From Kordiimonadales bacterium (GTDB taxonomy: Bacteria; Pseudomonadota; Alphaproteobacteria; Sphingomonadales; Kordiimonadaceae): a DNA stretch of 64,000 bases. Numbering within the stretch: the stretch's first letter is position 1; each line of letters opens with the position of its first letter. The position numbers and the translations under genes were made by a program. Positions 17,604-26,714 of this stretch are shown piece after piece. A model generated the notes under the pieces. The model did not search any database. It was not told the origin of the DNA and saw only the letters and a list, made by a program, of their open reading frames with translations. The DNA is taken from positions 1 to 64,000 of the forward strand of contig NVTU01000012.1 of NCBI GenBank assembly GCA_002401685.1. Direction: 5' to 3'.

Positions 17604-17726
17604 TGACGGGTCCTTAACATACTCTTGTCTGTTCTATACTCGGCTGTATCTACCACCTGCAAAGGAAAGTTTGCAGTCACCCTTATTCACACTTGAGTGA
17701 CACATCGGAAATGTGCCTCTTCAAAA

Positions 17727-18545
17727 CTAGGTAACCTGCCACCAAACCAACCAAAATTGGATAAAGCGATATATAAAATGCGAGACCCCGACACCAACGA
17801 AAATTATAAAGGCCTTGGCTAAAGAAACCAATATTCCGCCGCCATACATCTTTTTCTGAGCAAAAAAGCTGTAAATAAACAATGGTGGGAAAAGCATTAA
17901 TGCGGGGTACCAGAGCGATAACGCGCCATCTGGCTTCAACAAAGCAATCACCGTATTCAGGGCCACAAGAACCATTGGCCACACCAACACAAATGAATAA
18001 ATATGTACGGAGAATACAGTATGATCGATCAGGTAAAAACGGCGCTGCGGGTTGATCAGCCATACAAAGGGCACCAAAAAAGGCACGCTAATAATGACTA
18101 TTGATTTAGCCACCAACTCGCTCGTCATATTATAAACCACTGCGAGTTCATCAAATGTTTTACCGCTAGTCGCAATTTCATTTTCGATGATCGCCGTTAA
18201 CCAGCCCCCATATGGCTGCAGCTTCTGGTCATGCAGCGGCAAGGCAAAATCTGTTAAATTCGAAACCAAAAAATACAAAACGTTGATGAGAAGAAATAAG
18301 GTAAGCGGCCTGATGTAGGGTTTCCGGACACCGCGGTAATGCGCAAGAGAGAGCTCGCCGGGGCGCATCATAAAGGCTTTCGCCGTCCGGAAGAGCTTAC
18401 CGTCAAGCGAGGAAACTTCTTCAAGAAGCTGGCCAAACAACACGCTGACTTTGCGCTGGCCGTCTTCAAGCTTGCGTTCCCCGCAACCGTGGCAAAAACC
18501 ACCCGCAAAAGGTGTTTGGCAACTCTGGCACCGATCCTCGGACAT
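17727..18545 (-). CDS. DUF3667-like membrane protein with N-terminal zinc ribbon
   Basis: This 272-residue protein starts with two CxxC pairs (CQSCQTPFAGGFCHGCGE, residues 6-23) that probably bind zinc. An amphipathic region follows (FGQLLEEVSSLDGKLFRTAKAFMMRPGELSLAHYRGVRKPYIRPLTLFLLINVLYF), typical of the DUF3667 family. About four or five membrane helices occupy residues 80-265. The family has no established function. The ATG is preceded by GGGAGC. It stands alone, between the hydrolase and the Lrp gene. Confidence 0.75.
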   Translation of the reverse strand: MSEDRCQSCQTPFAGGFCHGCGERKLEDGQRKVSVLFGQLLEEVSSLDGKLFRTAKAFMMRPGELSLAHYRGVRKPYIRPLTLFLLINVLYFLVSNLTDFALPLHDQKLQPYGGWLTAIIENEIATSGKTFDELAVVYNMTSELVAKSIVIISVPFLVPFVWLINPQRRFYLIDHTVFSVHIYSFVLVWPMVLVALNTVIALLKPDGALSLWYPALMLFPPLFIYSFFAQKKMYGGGILVSLAKAFIIFVGVGVSHFIYRFIQFWLVWWQVT

Positions 18546-18732
18546 TTAGCTCCCTTTCAGCCTTCTAGAGCGCTGTCTAGCAATTAACCTAAGGTCAAAA
18601 TTACAAATACTCTGCCTATTGAAATTCAATACAGCCTGCACTCCATGCACTGCAATCCTCCGCCGTAACCATATTGTCCTTAAGCAAAAAAATGTCCCCA
18701 GCGCTCAGAAACAGAAAAGCCTCATCGCGGCC

Positions 18733-19164
18733 CTACCCCGCTCTATCAAACTTGGTAGACAAGACCACACTTGTTTGAGTGCGTTCAACTCCTTTTAACA
18801 AAGCAATGGCGTCAATGGTGGCATCAAGTTCGGCTGTTGTTTCGGTTTGCAACACCGCAACAAGGTCAAATTCACCCGAAATCGTTTGCAGCGTTGTGAC
18901 AGACGGCTGCGCCCGACAAAAGGCCACCACCTCGTCTTGGGCTTTGGGAACAATCTTCAGCATCACCTGCGCCCGGATCTCACGTGCTGCGTAATCCTGC
19001 CCGAGTTTAACAGTGTACCCACTGATAACGCCGCGTTTCTCTAACTTGCTCAGCCGATCCTGTATGGTGGAGCGAGAGACACCAAGGATGCGGGCAAGCG
19101 AACTTAAGCTCAGCCGCGCATTCTGCCGTAACTCCATAAGCAAATCTTTGTCTATTCTGTCCAC
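18733..19164 (-). CDS. Lrp/AsnC-family transcriptional regulator
   Basis: This 143-residue regulator has an N-terminal winged helix-turn-helix (about 4-50: LSSLARILGVSRSTIQDRLSKLEKRGVISGYTVKLG). A C-terminal RAM ligand-binding domain (about 65-140) ends TQTSVVLSTKF. The start is GTG, preceded by AAGG. It is transcribed divergently from the amino-acid catabolic genes that begin at 19349, so it probably senses the amino acid they degrade and controls the shared 184-nt gap. No binding site could be called with confidence in that gap. Confidence 0.92.
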   Translation of the reverse strand: MDRIDKDLLMELRQNARLSLSSLARILGVSRSTIQDRLSKLEKRGVISGYTVKLGQDYAAREIRAQVMLKIVPKAQDEVVAFCRAQPSVTTLQTISGEFDLVAVLQTETTAELDATIDAIALLKGVERTQTSVVLSTKFDRAG

Positions 19165-19348
19165 GCCTTGTCCTCGCCATTATAATGCCGGGTATGCCGG
19201 TAAATCGTATGATATTTTTAAACATTTTGTACAGCCTGTCCATTTAAATCACCGGAACTGTCCCCTAAAATGCATTCAAGAATGTAGTCACCTGCCCGAA
19301 GGCAGAGTAGCTACGTCAAGGGACAAAAGACTTTTTTAGGAGTATCCA

Positions 19349-20443
19349 GTGAAAAACATCCTGCTTATGGGCGCCGGTAAAATCGGTGAAATGATATCAA
19401 CTATGTTGTCAATTTCAGGCGACTATCATGTAACCGTTGCTGACATCAGCGCCCGCGCGCTTGAGCGCATGCCGAAGAATGATGCCGTTTCAACACTGGA
19501 ACTGGATGCGACCGATAAAGAAGCAATGGCTGCTGCTCTAAAAGGCAAATACGCCGTTCTTTCTGCCTGCCCATATACGATGACCCGTATCATTGCTCCT
19601 GCAGCCAAGGCCGCTGGCGTTCACTATTTTGACCTGACAGAAGATGTAGAAAGCACACGCCTGACACGCGAACTGGCAGAAGGCAGCGAAAGCGCTTTCA
19701 TTCCGCAGTGTGGTTTGGCGCCGGGCTTTATCTCCATCGTCGCCTACGACTTGGCAAAGCGCTTCGATAGCCTCCAGAACGTGCATATGCGCGTTGGTGC
19801 CCTGCCAAAGTACCCGTCCAACTCGTTGAAATATAACCTCACATGGTCAACGGACGGCTTGATCAACGAATATTGCAATCCGTGCGAAGCGATTGTGAAC
19901 GGCAAAGTAACGGAAATGCCACCTCTTGAAGAGCTGGAGCATTTCAGCCTCGACGGTATCGAATATGAAGCCTTTAACACCTCCGGCGGCCTCGGCACGC
20001 TTTGCGAAACTTTGGACGGCAAGGTAAGTAACCTCAACTACCGCACAGTGCGCTACCCGGGCCACCGCGACATCCTGAAACTGCTATTGCATGATCTCCG
20101 TCTCGGCGAGCGCCAGGATTTGATGAAAGATATTTTCGAGCATGCGTTGCCGATCACGATGCAGGATGTGGTTCTTGTATTCGTAAACGTATCCGGCGAA
20201 AAGGATGGTCGTTTCATTCAAGAAACTTACGCGCACAAAGTCTATGCAGCGGACATCGGTGGCAAACGCTTCAGTGCCATTCAAATCACAACAGCCGCCG
20301 GCATTTGCACCATGCTCGACATGCTGGCTAACGGAAAGTTGCCACAAAAAGGCTTTGTACGACAGGAAGATGCTGATTTTCAGGATTTCATTGAAAACCG
20401 GTTTGGTAGCGCCTATGCCCGTTCAGTAGAAGTTGCTGCTTAA
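19349..20443 (+). CDS. Saccharopine dehydrogenase-family protein, probable lysine 6-dehydrogenase
   Basis: This 364-residue enzyme has an N-terminal NAD(P)-binding Rossmann fold (ILLMGAGKIGEMI, residues 4-16, then VTVADI at 28-33). Its saccharopine dehydrogenase-like catalytic domain contains GLAPGFISIVAYDLAKRF and RTVRYPGHRDILKLLL. The length and these motifs match single-domain lysine 6-dehydrogenases rather than saccharopine reductases. Such enzymes oxidatively deaminate lysine to 2-aminoadipate 6-semialdehyde (piperideine-6-carboxylate). The ALDH7-like enzyme two genes downstream would use exactly that product. The start is GTG after TTAGGAG. It is divergent from an Lrp regulator. The specific substrate remains an inference from context. 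Confidence 0.8.
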   Translation: MKNILLMGAGKIGEMISTMLSISGDYHVTVADISARALERMPKNDAVSTLELDATDKEAMAAALKGKYAVLSACPYTMTRIIAPAAKAAGVHYFDLTEDVESTRLTRELAEGSESAFIPQCGLAPGFISIVAYDLAKRFDSLQNVHMRVGALPKYPSNSLKYNLTWSTDGLINEYCNPCEAIVNGKVTEMPPLEELEHFSLDGIEYEAFNTSGGLGTLCETLDGKVSNLNYRTVRYPGHRDILKLLLHDLRLGERQDLMKDIFEHALPITMQDVVLVFVNVSGEKDGRFIQETYAHKVYAADIGGKRFSAIQITTAAGICTMLDMLANGKLPQKGFVRQEDADFQDFIENRFGSAYARSVEVAA

Positions 20444-20572
20444 GGGCTGGTCAATAATTAGTGCCGTAGCCAGTCCGCCCCGAGCCTCCCTTCAGTGGGA
20501 ACCAGAATAGGGCGGCGTGATAATATGGTGGGCAGGCAGCGGCACTGAATTGACAAAAAACGGGAACGATAC

Positions 20573-22234
20573 ATGACTATAGATCAGCAACAGATCACCG
20601 GCGGCGAAGCTCTTATTGAGGCATTAACCGCAAACGGTGCGAAACTGGCCTTTGGTGTGCCGGGGGAAAGTTATCTCGCTGCGCTTGATGCAATGCACGG
20701 TGCTGATCTGGAATTTATCACCTGCAGGCATGAAGCCAGCGCTGCCAATATGGCGGAAGCCTACGGCAAGTTAACAGGCAAGCCGGGCATTTGTTTTGTT
20801 ACACGTGGCCCCGGGGCGACACACGCCACTATCGGCCTGCACACTGCGTTTCAAGACAGCACACCGATGATCATACTGATCGGCCAAGTTGCCAGCGACC
20901 AAGTAGAACGCGAAGCCTTTCAGGAAATTGACTACCGCCGTTTCCTCAGCGAAGTCACTAAGTGGACGGCTGAGATTAACGATGCCTCCCGCATCAGCGA
21001 ATATATTGGTCGTGCATTTCGCGTAGCCACCTCTGGACGGCCGGGGCCCGTGGCGCTTGCTCTGCCCGAAGACATGCTAACCGATTTTTGTGCGCGTCAG
21101 GACATCAAGCCTTATACGCCTGCGCTCGCCCATCCTGGCCCGTCAGACATGGATACACTGAAATCCCTACTGGAAAACGCTGAGCGTCCGCTGGTTATGC
21201 TTGGCGGTAGTGGTTGGTCAAACGACGCAGTGGCGCAGGTTCAAACGTTCGCTGAGAACAACAACCTGCCGATCACAGTATCCTTCCGCTGTCAGGACCG
21301 GTTCCACAATAATCACCCGAACTACATTGGCGATATGGGCATTGGCGCGAACCCTGCCCTGATCAAGCGCATGACAGACGCGGACGTATTGGTGGTGCTT
21401 GGCTCTCGCCTCGGCGAGATGACCACGGGCGGCTATGCACGCCTGAAAGTTCCGGTTCCGGACCAAACGCTGATCCATATCCACCAAGGGGCTGAAGAGC
21501 TTGGCCGCGTATTCCAGCCGGACCTCGCCATTAACGCCACACCGCAAACCATTGCGCCGTTGCTGGCAGACATGAAGCTTGCGAATTCAGACCGCTGGGC
21601 TGACCGCACTACTGAGGCGCGTGCGTCCTTCGAAACTTGGACCACCCCAACAGACAATCCGGGTGATGTGAAGATAGCCGCGCTTTACGAACATATGCGC
21701 GACGAACTGCCCGAAGACACCATCTTCTGTAACGGAGCAGGCAATTACGCCGCTTGGCTACACCGGTTTTACCGTTACCGCGCTTTCCCAACCCAGCTTG
21801 CGCCCACGTCTGGCGCAATGGGTTATGGGGTGCCTGCAGCCATTGCAGCCAAAATCGCTTACCCAGATAAAACAGTAATCGCCTGCGCTGGTGACGGCTG
21901 CTTCATGATGAGCAGCATGGAATTGGCAACGGCCATGCGCTACGGCGCCAACGTTATATTCCTAGTGTTCAATAACAGCATGCTCGGCACCATCCGTATG
22001 CACCAGGAAATGCATTATCCGGAACGCGTATCAGGCACCGATCTGACCAACCCGGATTTTGTCGCCTTCGCCAAAAGCTTTGGCCTGCACGCCGCGCGCG
22101 TTGACGCAACTGAAGAATTCCCTGCGGCCCTCGCTGCAGCGCGAGCAGCGGGCAAGCCTGCGCTCATCGAAATCACAATTGACCCGGAAGCCATTGGCCC
22201 AACCGCTACGCTTTCGAGTTTAAGAAATAAATAG
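20573..22234 (+). CDS. ThDP-dependent enzyme, acetolactate synthase-like
   Basis: This 553-residue enzyme of the IlvB/benzoylformate decarboxylase superfamily has three domains. The N-terminal pyrimidine-binding domain has the catalytic Glu in CRHEASAANMAEAYGK near residue 52. A central Rossmann domain follows (about 190-330). The C-terminal diphosphate-binding domain has the metal motif GDGCFMMSSMELATAMRYGANVIFLVFNN near 440-470. It is shorter than most anabolic AHAS proteins and no ilvN small subunit is adjacent, so a catabolic or decarboxylase role is more likely. It sits between the dehydrogenase and aldehyde dehydrogenase genes (gap only 19 nt to the latter), so it belongs to the same pathway or operon, but its step is unknown. 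Confidence 0.88.
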   Translation: MTIDQQQITGGEALIEALTANGAKLAFGVPGESYLAALDAMHGADLEFITCRHEASAANMAEAYGKLTGKPGICFVTRGPGATHATIGLHTAFQDSTPMIILIGQVASDQVEREAFQEIDYRRFLSEVTKWTAEINDASRISEYIGRAFRVATSGRPGPVALALPEDMLTDFCARQDIKPYTPALAHPGPSDMDTLKSLLENAERPLVMLGGSGWSNDAVAQVQTFAENNNLPITVSFRCQDRFHNNHPNYIGDMGIGANPALIKRMTDADVLVVLGSRLGEMTTGGYARLKVPVPDQTLIHIHQGAEELGRVFQPDLAINATPQTIAPLLADMKLANSDRWADRTTEARASFETWTTPTDNPGDVKIAALYEHMRDELPEDTIFCNGAGNYAAWLHRFYRYRAFPTQLAPTSGAMGYGVPAAIAAKIAYPDKTVIACAGDGCFMMSSMELATAMRYGANVIFLVFNNSMLGTIRMHQEMHYPERVSGTDLTNPDFVAFAKSFGLHAARVDATEEFPAALAAARAAGKPALIEITIDPEAIGPTATLSSLRNK

Positions 22235-22253
22235 GTATTTAGGAGACCAAACC

Positions 22254-23762
22254 ATGCAATCACGCGTAGCCGACATTTTAAAATCAATGGACATCGACCC
22301 CGCCCTTTTCGAAAGTGGCAACCTGGATGTGATCTCCCCAATCGACGGCAGCCTGATGGGCCGCGTACAGATGGACACCGTAGCAACGGTAGCCCAAAAA
22401 ATCAGCGATGCTGATGCGGCCTTCAAAGCATGGCGCATAGTTCCAGCCCCTCGCCGCGGCGAACTGGCACGCTTGCTCGGTGAAGAACTGCGCACACACA
22501 AGGACGCGCTCGGCGCGCTCGTAACGGCTGAATGCGGCAAGATCCTGGAAGAAGGCAAAGGCGAAGTTCAGGAAATGATCGATATCTGCGAGTTTGCAGT
22601 AGGCGTTTCCCGGCAGCTCCACGGCCTGACGATTGCGTCAGAACGCCCTGGCCACCATATGCGCGAATATTGGCAGCCAATTGGTGTTGTCGGCATTATC
22701 TCAGCTTTCAACTTCCCGGTTGCTGTTTGGGCATGGAATACGGCGCTCGCCATCGTTTGCGGTGACCCGTGCGTCTGGAAGCCTTCTGAGAAAACACCAA
22801 TGGTAGCCGCGGCCTGCCAAATCCTGTTTGACCGCGCAGTGGCCAAGTTTGGCGATGATGCCCCTACAGGCCTTTCTGCCGTTCTTCAAGGTGGCCGCGA
22901 CATCGGTGAAGCCATGGTTGACGACAGCCGCATCGCGCTTGTCTCTGCTACCGGCTCAACCCGTATGGGCCGCGACGTAGGCCCACGTGTTGCCAAACGT
23001 TTCGGTAAATGCTTGTTGGAGCTTGGCGGCAACAACGCCATCATCATCGCACCGTCCGCTGATCTCGATATGGCGATCCCTGGCATTGTATTCGGTTCTG
23101 TTGGCACTGCGGGCCAGCGGTGCACCAGCACGCGCCGTCTGATCGTGCACACAAGCGTTTACGACACACTCGTACCAAAACTGAAAGCAGCATATGCTGG
23201 CATTCGCATTGGTGATCCGCTGGCGCCCAAAACACTGGTTGGTCCTCTGGTCGACGAGCAGTCTTTCGGGGGCATGGAAGCAGCCTTGGAAGCAGCCCGC
23301 GCTGAAGGCGGCGTTATCACAGGCGGTGGCCGAGTTTTGGCAGCCGAGTACCCGAACGGTTACTATGTGAACCCAGCGATTGTTGAGCTGGATAGCCAAA
23401 CAGCCAGCATGTGCGAAGAAACTTTCGCGCCGATCCTTTACATCGTGAAATACGATACGTTTGATGAAGCGATCGCGTTGCAGAACGGTGTGCCTCAGGG
23501 CTTGTCGTCTTCCATCTTCACCACGGATGTACGCGAGGCGGAAGCCTTCATCGCAACCGGCGGCTCAGACTGCGGCATTGCCAACGTCAACATCGGCACT
23601 TCTGGCGCTGAAATAGGCGGCGCATTTGGCGGCGAGAAAGAAACTGGCGGCGGTCGCGAAAGTGGATCAGACGCATGGCGCGCCTACATGCGCCGGCAAA
23701 CATCGACAGTGAACTACAGCCGCGAACTTCCGCTCGCACAAGGCATCAAGTTTGAGATTTAA
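22254..23762 (+). CDS. ALDH7-family aldehyde dehydrogenase, probable 2-aminoadipate-semialdehyde dehydrogenase
   Basis: This 502-residue NAD(P)-dependent aldehyde dehydrogenase has catalytic Cys290 in GTAGQRCTSTRRL and general-base Glu256 in LELGGNNAI. The ending GAEIGGAFGGEKETGGGRESGSDAWRAYMRRQT is diagnostic for the ALDH7/antiquitin group. Members oxidise 2-aminoadipate semialdehyde/piperideine-6-carboxylate to 2-aminoadipate in lysine degradation (AmaB-type). A strong AGGAG site lies 8 nt before the ATG. It is the last gene of the three-gene set. The following sequence has a small GGTCGCAAAAGACC hairpin and later a T-run (23818-23825), a plausible but imperfect terminator. Confidence 0.9.
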   Translation: MQSRVADILKSMDIDPALFESGNLDVISPIDGSLMGRVQMDTVATVAQKISDADAAFKAWRIVPAPRRGELARLLGEELRTHKDALGALVTAECGKILEEGKGEVQEMIDICEFAVGVSRQLHGLTIASERPGHHMREYWQPIGVVGIISAFNFPVAVWAWNTALAIVCGDPCVWKPSEKTPMVAAACQILFDRAVAKFGDDAPTGLSAVLQGGRDIGEAMVDDSRIALVSATGSTRMGRDVGPRVAKRFGKCLLELGGNNAIIIAPSADLDMAIPGIVFGSVGTAGQRCTSTRRLIVHTSVYDTLVPKLKAAYAGIRIGDPLAPKTLVGPLVDEQSFGGMEAALEAARAEGGVITGGGRVLAAEYPNGYYVNPAIVELDSQTASMCEETFAPILYIVKYDTFDEAIALQNGVPQGLSSSIFTTDVREAEAFIATGGSDCGIANVNIGTSGAEIGGAFGGEKETGGGRESGSDAWRAYMRRQTSTVNYSRELPLAQGIKFEI

Positions 23763-23854
23763 GGTCGCAAAAGACCACTAAATCTCAGTTCGAATTAAAG
23801 GCGGCTTCCGGGCTGTCTTTTTTTTGCACTGCATCCCTCGCATATACCCACGCC

Positions 23855-25057
23855 TTATAGCAACCCTGCCCGGTCCTCGGTGCCTTCAGCCGTTTGCGCT
23901 GGCGTGAGAGTATCCTCATCTGCAAGGAAAGCTTCTGCCAAATAGAAATCCCGCACCATATTGAAAAGTGGTTTTTCTGTTAAAGCGTCGACAGGATAAA
24001 GTTCTCCCCCTCCCGGCTCGTAGTTCGAAGATATTTTCCCCATAGTTATGGGGGTCCCAGAATATTGCGTCATACCAAAGGTGGTCTCGGACCAGCTTTT
24101 CATGGCCGTTTGGTTCAAAAACTGAAAGATGCATCGTCCCAGAAAGTTTGCCCGGTGCGTTGTCGCCTCTAATTGGCCCTTCACGAAGCTGGCCTGGTCA
24201 ATCGGGGTAGCAACTGCAGACCCAGCCTGGATAGGCGCTCCTGTTTCGTGAAAGAAAAACGGTAAATCAGGGAAATATTTAGGAAACGCCTTATTAATAT
24301 AGGCCTTCAGATGCCTTCCGTCGTCGAACGGGTTAACGCTGGCCACAAATCGGCTATCCCAAAAATTTGCGGCTGCGGGTTTCAGCGCCGCATTTGCGTT
24401 GATCGCCCTTTTAAGGTTTTGGAGGGCTACGACACCAGGGGCACGAGGGGCATATCTGTCAAAAGAAATAGGGGCCGTGACCGGCAACCTGTTCTCTGCC
24501 AAAATACCCAGCACGGTTTCGGCCTCATCCAGGTATTCAATCGCCATTACAACGTCTCCGACATCGAAAACCGGACTGCCCTGATCAAATTCATTGCCAA
24601 TTGCCCACATGCCAGCCCCTGCAGGGGTACTGGTTTGCCTATTATAAACTTCGGTCACAATCGCCAAAATCGCGGCTTTGACTTCTTCCCCTTTCCCACG
24701 GTGTATTTGCCGCAGAAACTGATTAGAGATAGGCACCAGAACCTTGATATCCCGTTTGCTGCATTCCCGCAGAAACGGTAGATGATTTCGCTGTTTTTCT
24801 TCGGGCTCATATCCCGGAGCAGGCGGGACACTCCAGTGATGCAAACGCAAAAAATTCACGCCAATATCGCTCAGGTTTTTGATGTCGCCGCGCCCATTAT
24901 TTATGCTTCCCCAAAGCAGGGAAAAAGTTTCATTTGTAAAGTCAGTGTCAAAATATTTTTCAGGTGGCCTTGATGCGCTGTCTGACGGCACAGGAGCGTA
25001 AGATACACCCCGAATAGGGACAAGGTCTTCCAAGTTCGCAATAGCAGAAATAGGCAC
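23855..25057 (-). CDS. Glycoside hydrolase clan A-like TIM-barrel protein
   Basis: This 400-residue protein looks like a (beta/alpha)8 glycosidase. Visible landmarks are RGVSYAPVPSD near the N-terminus, INFLRLHHWSVPPAPGY, the acid/base-type motif MWAIGNEFD (NE near residue 150) and a late strand FFFHETGAPI with a candidate nucleophile Glu near 270. This is the order expected for clan GH-A. There is no signal peptide, so it may be cytoplasmic or an inactive scaffold. The start is GTG with AGGAGACG upstream. I cannot assign a numbered family or substrate. It stands alone, convergent with the lysine gene set. Confidence 0.65.
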   Translation of the reverse strand: MPISAIANLEDLVPIRGVSYAPVPSDSASRPPEKYFDTDFTNETFSLLWGSINNGRGDIKNLSDIGVNFLRLHHWSVPPAPGYEPEEKQRNHLPFLRECSKRDIKVLVPISNQFLRQIHRGKGEEVKAAILAIVTEVYNRQTSTPAGAGMWAIGNEFDQGSPVFDVGDVVMAIEYLDEAETVLGILAENRLPVTAPISFDRYAPRAPGVVALQNLKRAINANAALKPAAANFWDSRFVASVNPFDDGRHLKAYINKAFPKYFPDLPFFFHETGAPIQAGSAVATPIDQASFVKGQLEATTHRANFLGRCIFQFLNQTAMKSWSETTFGMTQYSGTPITMGKISSNYEPGGGELYPVDALTEKPLFNMVRDFYLAEAFLADEDTLTPAQTAEGTEDRAGLL

Positions 25058-25449
25058 AGTCGTCTCCTGTATAGAAGGTCATCGTTACTGAATGAAGTAG
25101 CGGTCGGAACACCAAACACGTAGGCCAGAGGTAAGACGAACAAGGCAATCTCAAGTGCAGAACTGCCACGAGGAAGCCACCACCGGAATACCATTTGTTT
25201 GATTAAAAAGCCGTAAACAGGGGAGACTTTCAACCCTAAATTTGTTTAATCAACCTGTACTGAGACACGGCCCAACGGCAAGCAACAAGCCGTTTCGCCC
25301 CCTCGCCCACCAAATCTCACTGACAATCTACCATACCACAAAATGGGGTATTTAATGCCCAACCCAACAGCCTAAACCCAAAATTCATGAGTAAAAACAG
25401 GTATAAGATTTGCATGTTCCCGAACTTTTGGACCATTGCGGGGACAATT
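25058..25449. other. 392-nt intergenic region
   Basis: This stretch lies between the divergent glycosidase-like gene and the gene at 25450. No convincing ORF, repeat or RNA structure is seen; it presumably holds the two promoters. Confidence 0.5.
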
Positions 25450-26325
25450 ATGCCGATACAGGAAACTTCATCATTCAACCCTTTTCTGCAACAAGGGGCG
25501 CGACCACAACAAAATACAAGCGGTGCATTTGCTGCCGCCCTACACCAGGAAGACACGTCGGAAAGCCGCGGTTTCATCGGTGTTAACAGTAGCCCGATCA
25601 AGGCGGGGCAATCCTTGCTTTCACCGGACTTATGGCCAGAGCGCTGGAACGCCGGGCTCGACGCGGGCGCGGAGAAAATTGGTCTCGACCGCGATACCTT
25701 GAAGGAAAAGTTTGCCTCGATTCTAGAAAAAGCGACCGCCACCGATGGCTTTAGTGACCCAAAATCATTTCTAAAGAGCCTGACGGCTGACGAGCGAGAG
25801 ATTTTGCAGGTCACCCAGGGTTTAGCAGTCCCCATTAGCGCGCGGCACATTGACGCCATGTCAGCCGAAGGCGCGCTCAACTTGATGCTACCGCGCGGGG
25901 CGCAGCGCGATTGGAATACAGACGGCATATATACGACTGGAGCAGGCCACAGCTTCCGCTTCCCGACAGACAGTACACCCGCCGCTGTGAAAGCAGCTTG
26001 GGCAGAAACAATTGAAGGCATGAGCGATAAGGAGCGCATGTTGGCAGAGGGCAAAATGATGATCGAGCAAATGTCTGCTAATGCCAGGGTTGGAGCCGAC
26101 GGAAAATTTGCTGGGTTTTACGAACCTGGCGAACCAGAATATCGCGATGCCTTTGGGTCGCTGGACTTCTCTGCACTGGCAGATAAGGCTCTGAAGTGGA
26201 ACGAATATATCCGCCCCCAAATTTCAGAGGAGCAATATCAACGTGACTATAATTTCTGGACCAAATTCGGCGATGCACTTGACAGAAACGGCGTGTCCAA
26301 AATTGGTGCCAAAGGGTCGGTATAA
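25450..26325 (+). CDS. Hypothetical protein
   Basis: I do not recognise this protein of 291 residues. I chose the ATG at 25450 (MPIQETSSFNPFLQQGARPQ) because GGGGA lies 6 nt upstream. The frame is open to an earlier ATG at 25387, but the extra 21 residues look non-coding. The sequence is hydrophilic, has no membrane helix or signal peptide, and is rich in Ala, Glu and Asp. Segments such as LKSLTADEREILQVTQGLA and MLAEGKMMIEQMSANARV suggest mostly helical structure. The short polar N-terminus resembles proteins of the flagellar or secretion machinery only superficially. The terminator at 26395-26429 lies 70 nt downstream and could serve it. Confidence 0.7.
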   Translation: MPIQETSSFNPFLQQGARPQQNTSGAFAAALHQEDTSESRGFIGVNSSPIKAGQSLLSPDLWPERWNAGLDAGAEKIGLDRDTLKEKFASILEKATATDGFSDPKSFLKSLTADEREILQVTQGLAVPISARHIDAMSAEGALNLMLPRGAQRDWNTDGIYTTGAGHSFRFPTDSTPAAVKAAWAETIEGMSDKERMLAEGKMMIEQMSANARVGADGKFAGFYEPGEPEYRDAFGSLDFSALADKALKWNEYIRPQISEEQYQRDYNFWTKFGDALDRNGVSKIGAKGSV

Positions 26326-26394
26326 AGCTGGCGCTATAGCAACTCAGGACCTGCCGGAGCGTTCCCATGAATGATTGTGCCATCTGAGAAAACA

Positions 26395-26429
26395 AAAACC
26401 CCTCGGCCGCACGCTCCGAGGGGTTTTAA
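26395..26429. terminator. Intrinsic terminator, duplicate of the rpsU terminator
   Basis: ACCCCTCGG and CCGAGGGGT arms with flanking A and T runs form a hairpin that works in either direction. The same stem, with a one-base-different loop, follows rpsU at 28598-28638. It now ends the gene at 25450 and/or the minus-strand gene at 26715. Confidence 0.8.
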
Positions 26430-26450
26430 ATTCTACGCTCGTTTGCCCCA

Positions 26451-26578
26451 GTAACGGCTACGAGCCACCGGGCCCGTCACGCTCAAGCCGCTTAGGTTCC
26501 AGTGTACGTACAGGACACGTACAGCCGCAGCTTGCTCAAGGGCCCTCTTTTCAGATGGCTCTTCCTAGAAGCCGCATC
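26451..26578 (-). pseudogene. rpsU 3'-end fragment, decayed copy
   Basis: The stretch aligns with the last ~43 codons of intact rpsU (28660-28878), including the shared block ACAGCCGCAGCTTGCTC. It has several indels: one extra base near the GGGCCC, two near the GTACAGGACAC and one near the upstream end. The stop codon position reads GTA instead of TTA. The 5' part of the gene is absent. The duplicated terminator lies at the expected distance on its 3' side. It is non-functional; it marks an old duplication or integration around the gene at 26715-28310. Confidence 0.85.
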
Positions 26579-26714
26579 TTGCTGGATACCTTAGAACGCC
26601 CGCCGAGAACTGGTCCTACAAACTCCTTGCCTTTGGTAATAAGACTGAGCTCAGCAATTCCAACCATAACTTGGGACCTGCGGTTAATGCGCGCTATCAA
26701 GGATACAGGCGCTT

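Noticed and set aside
17683-18063. 126-codon minus-strand ORF overlapping the DUF3667-like gene
   Set aside because: It lies within the real gene in another frame; the membrane-protein frame has the zinc motifs and the ribosome site.
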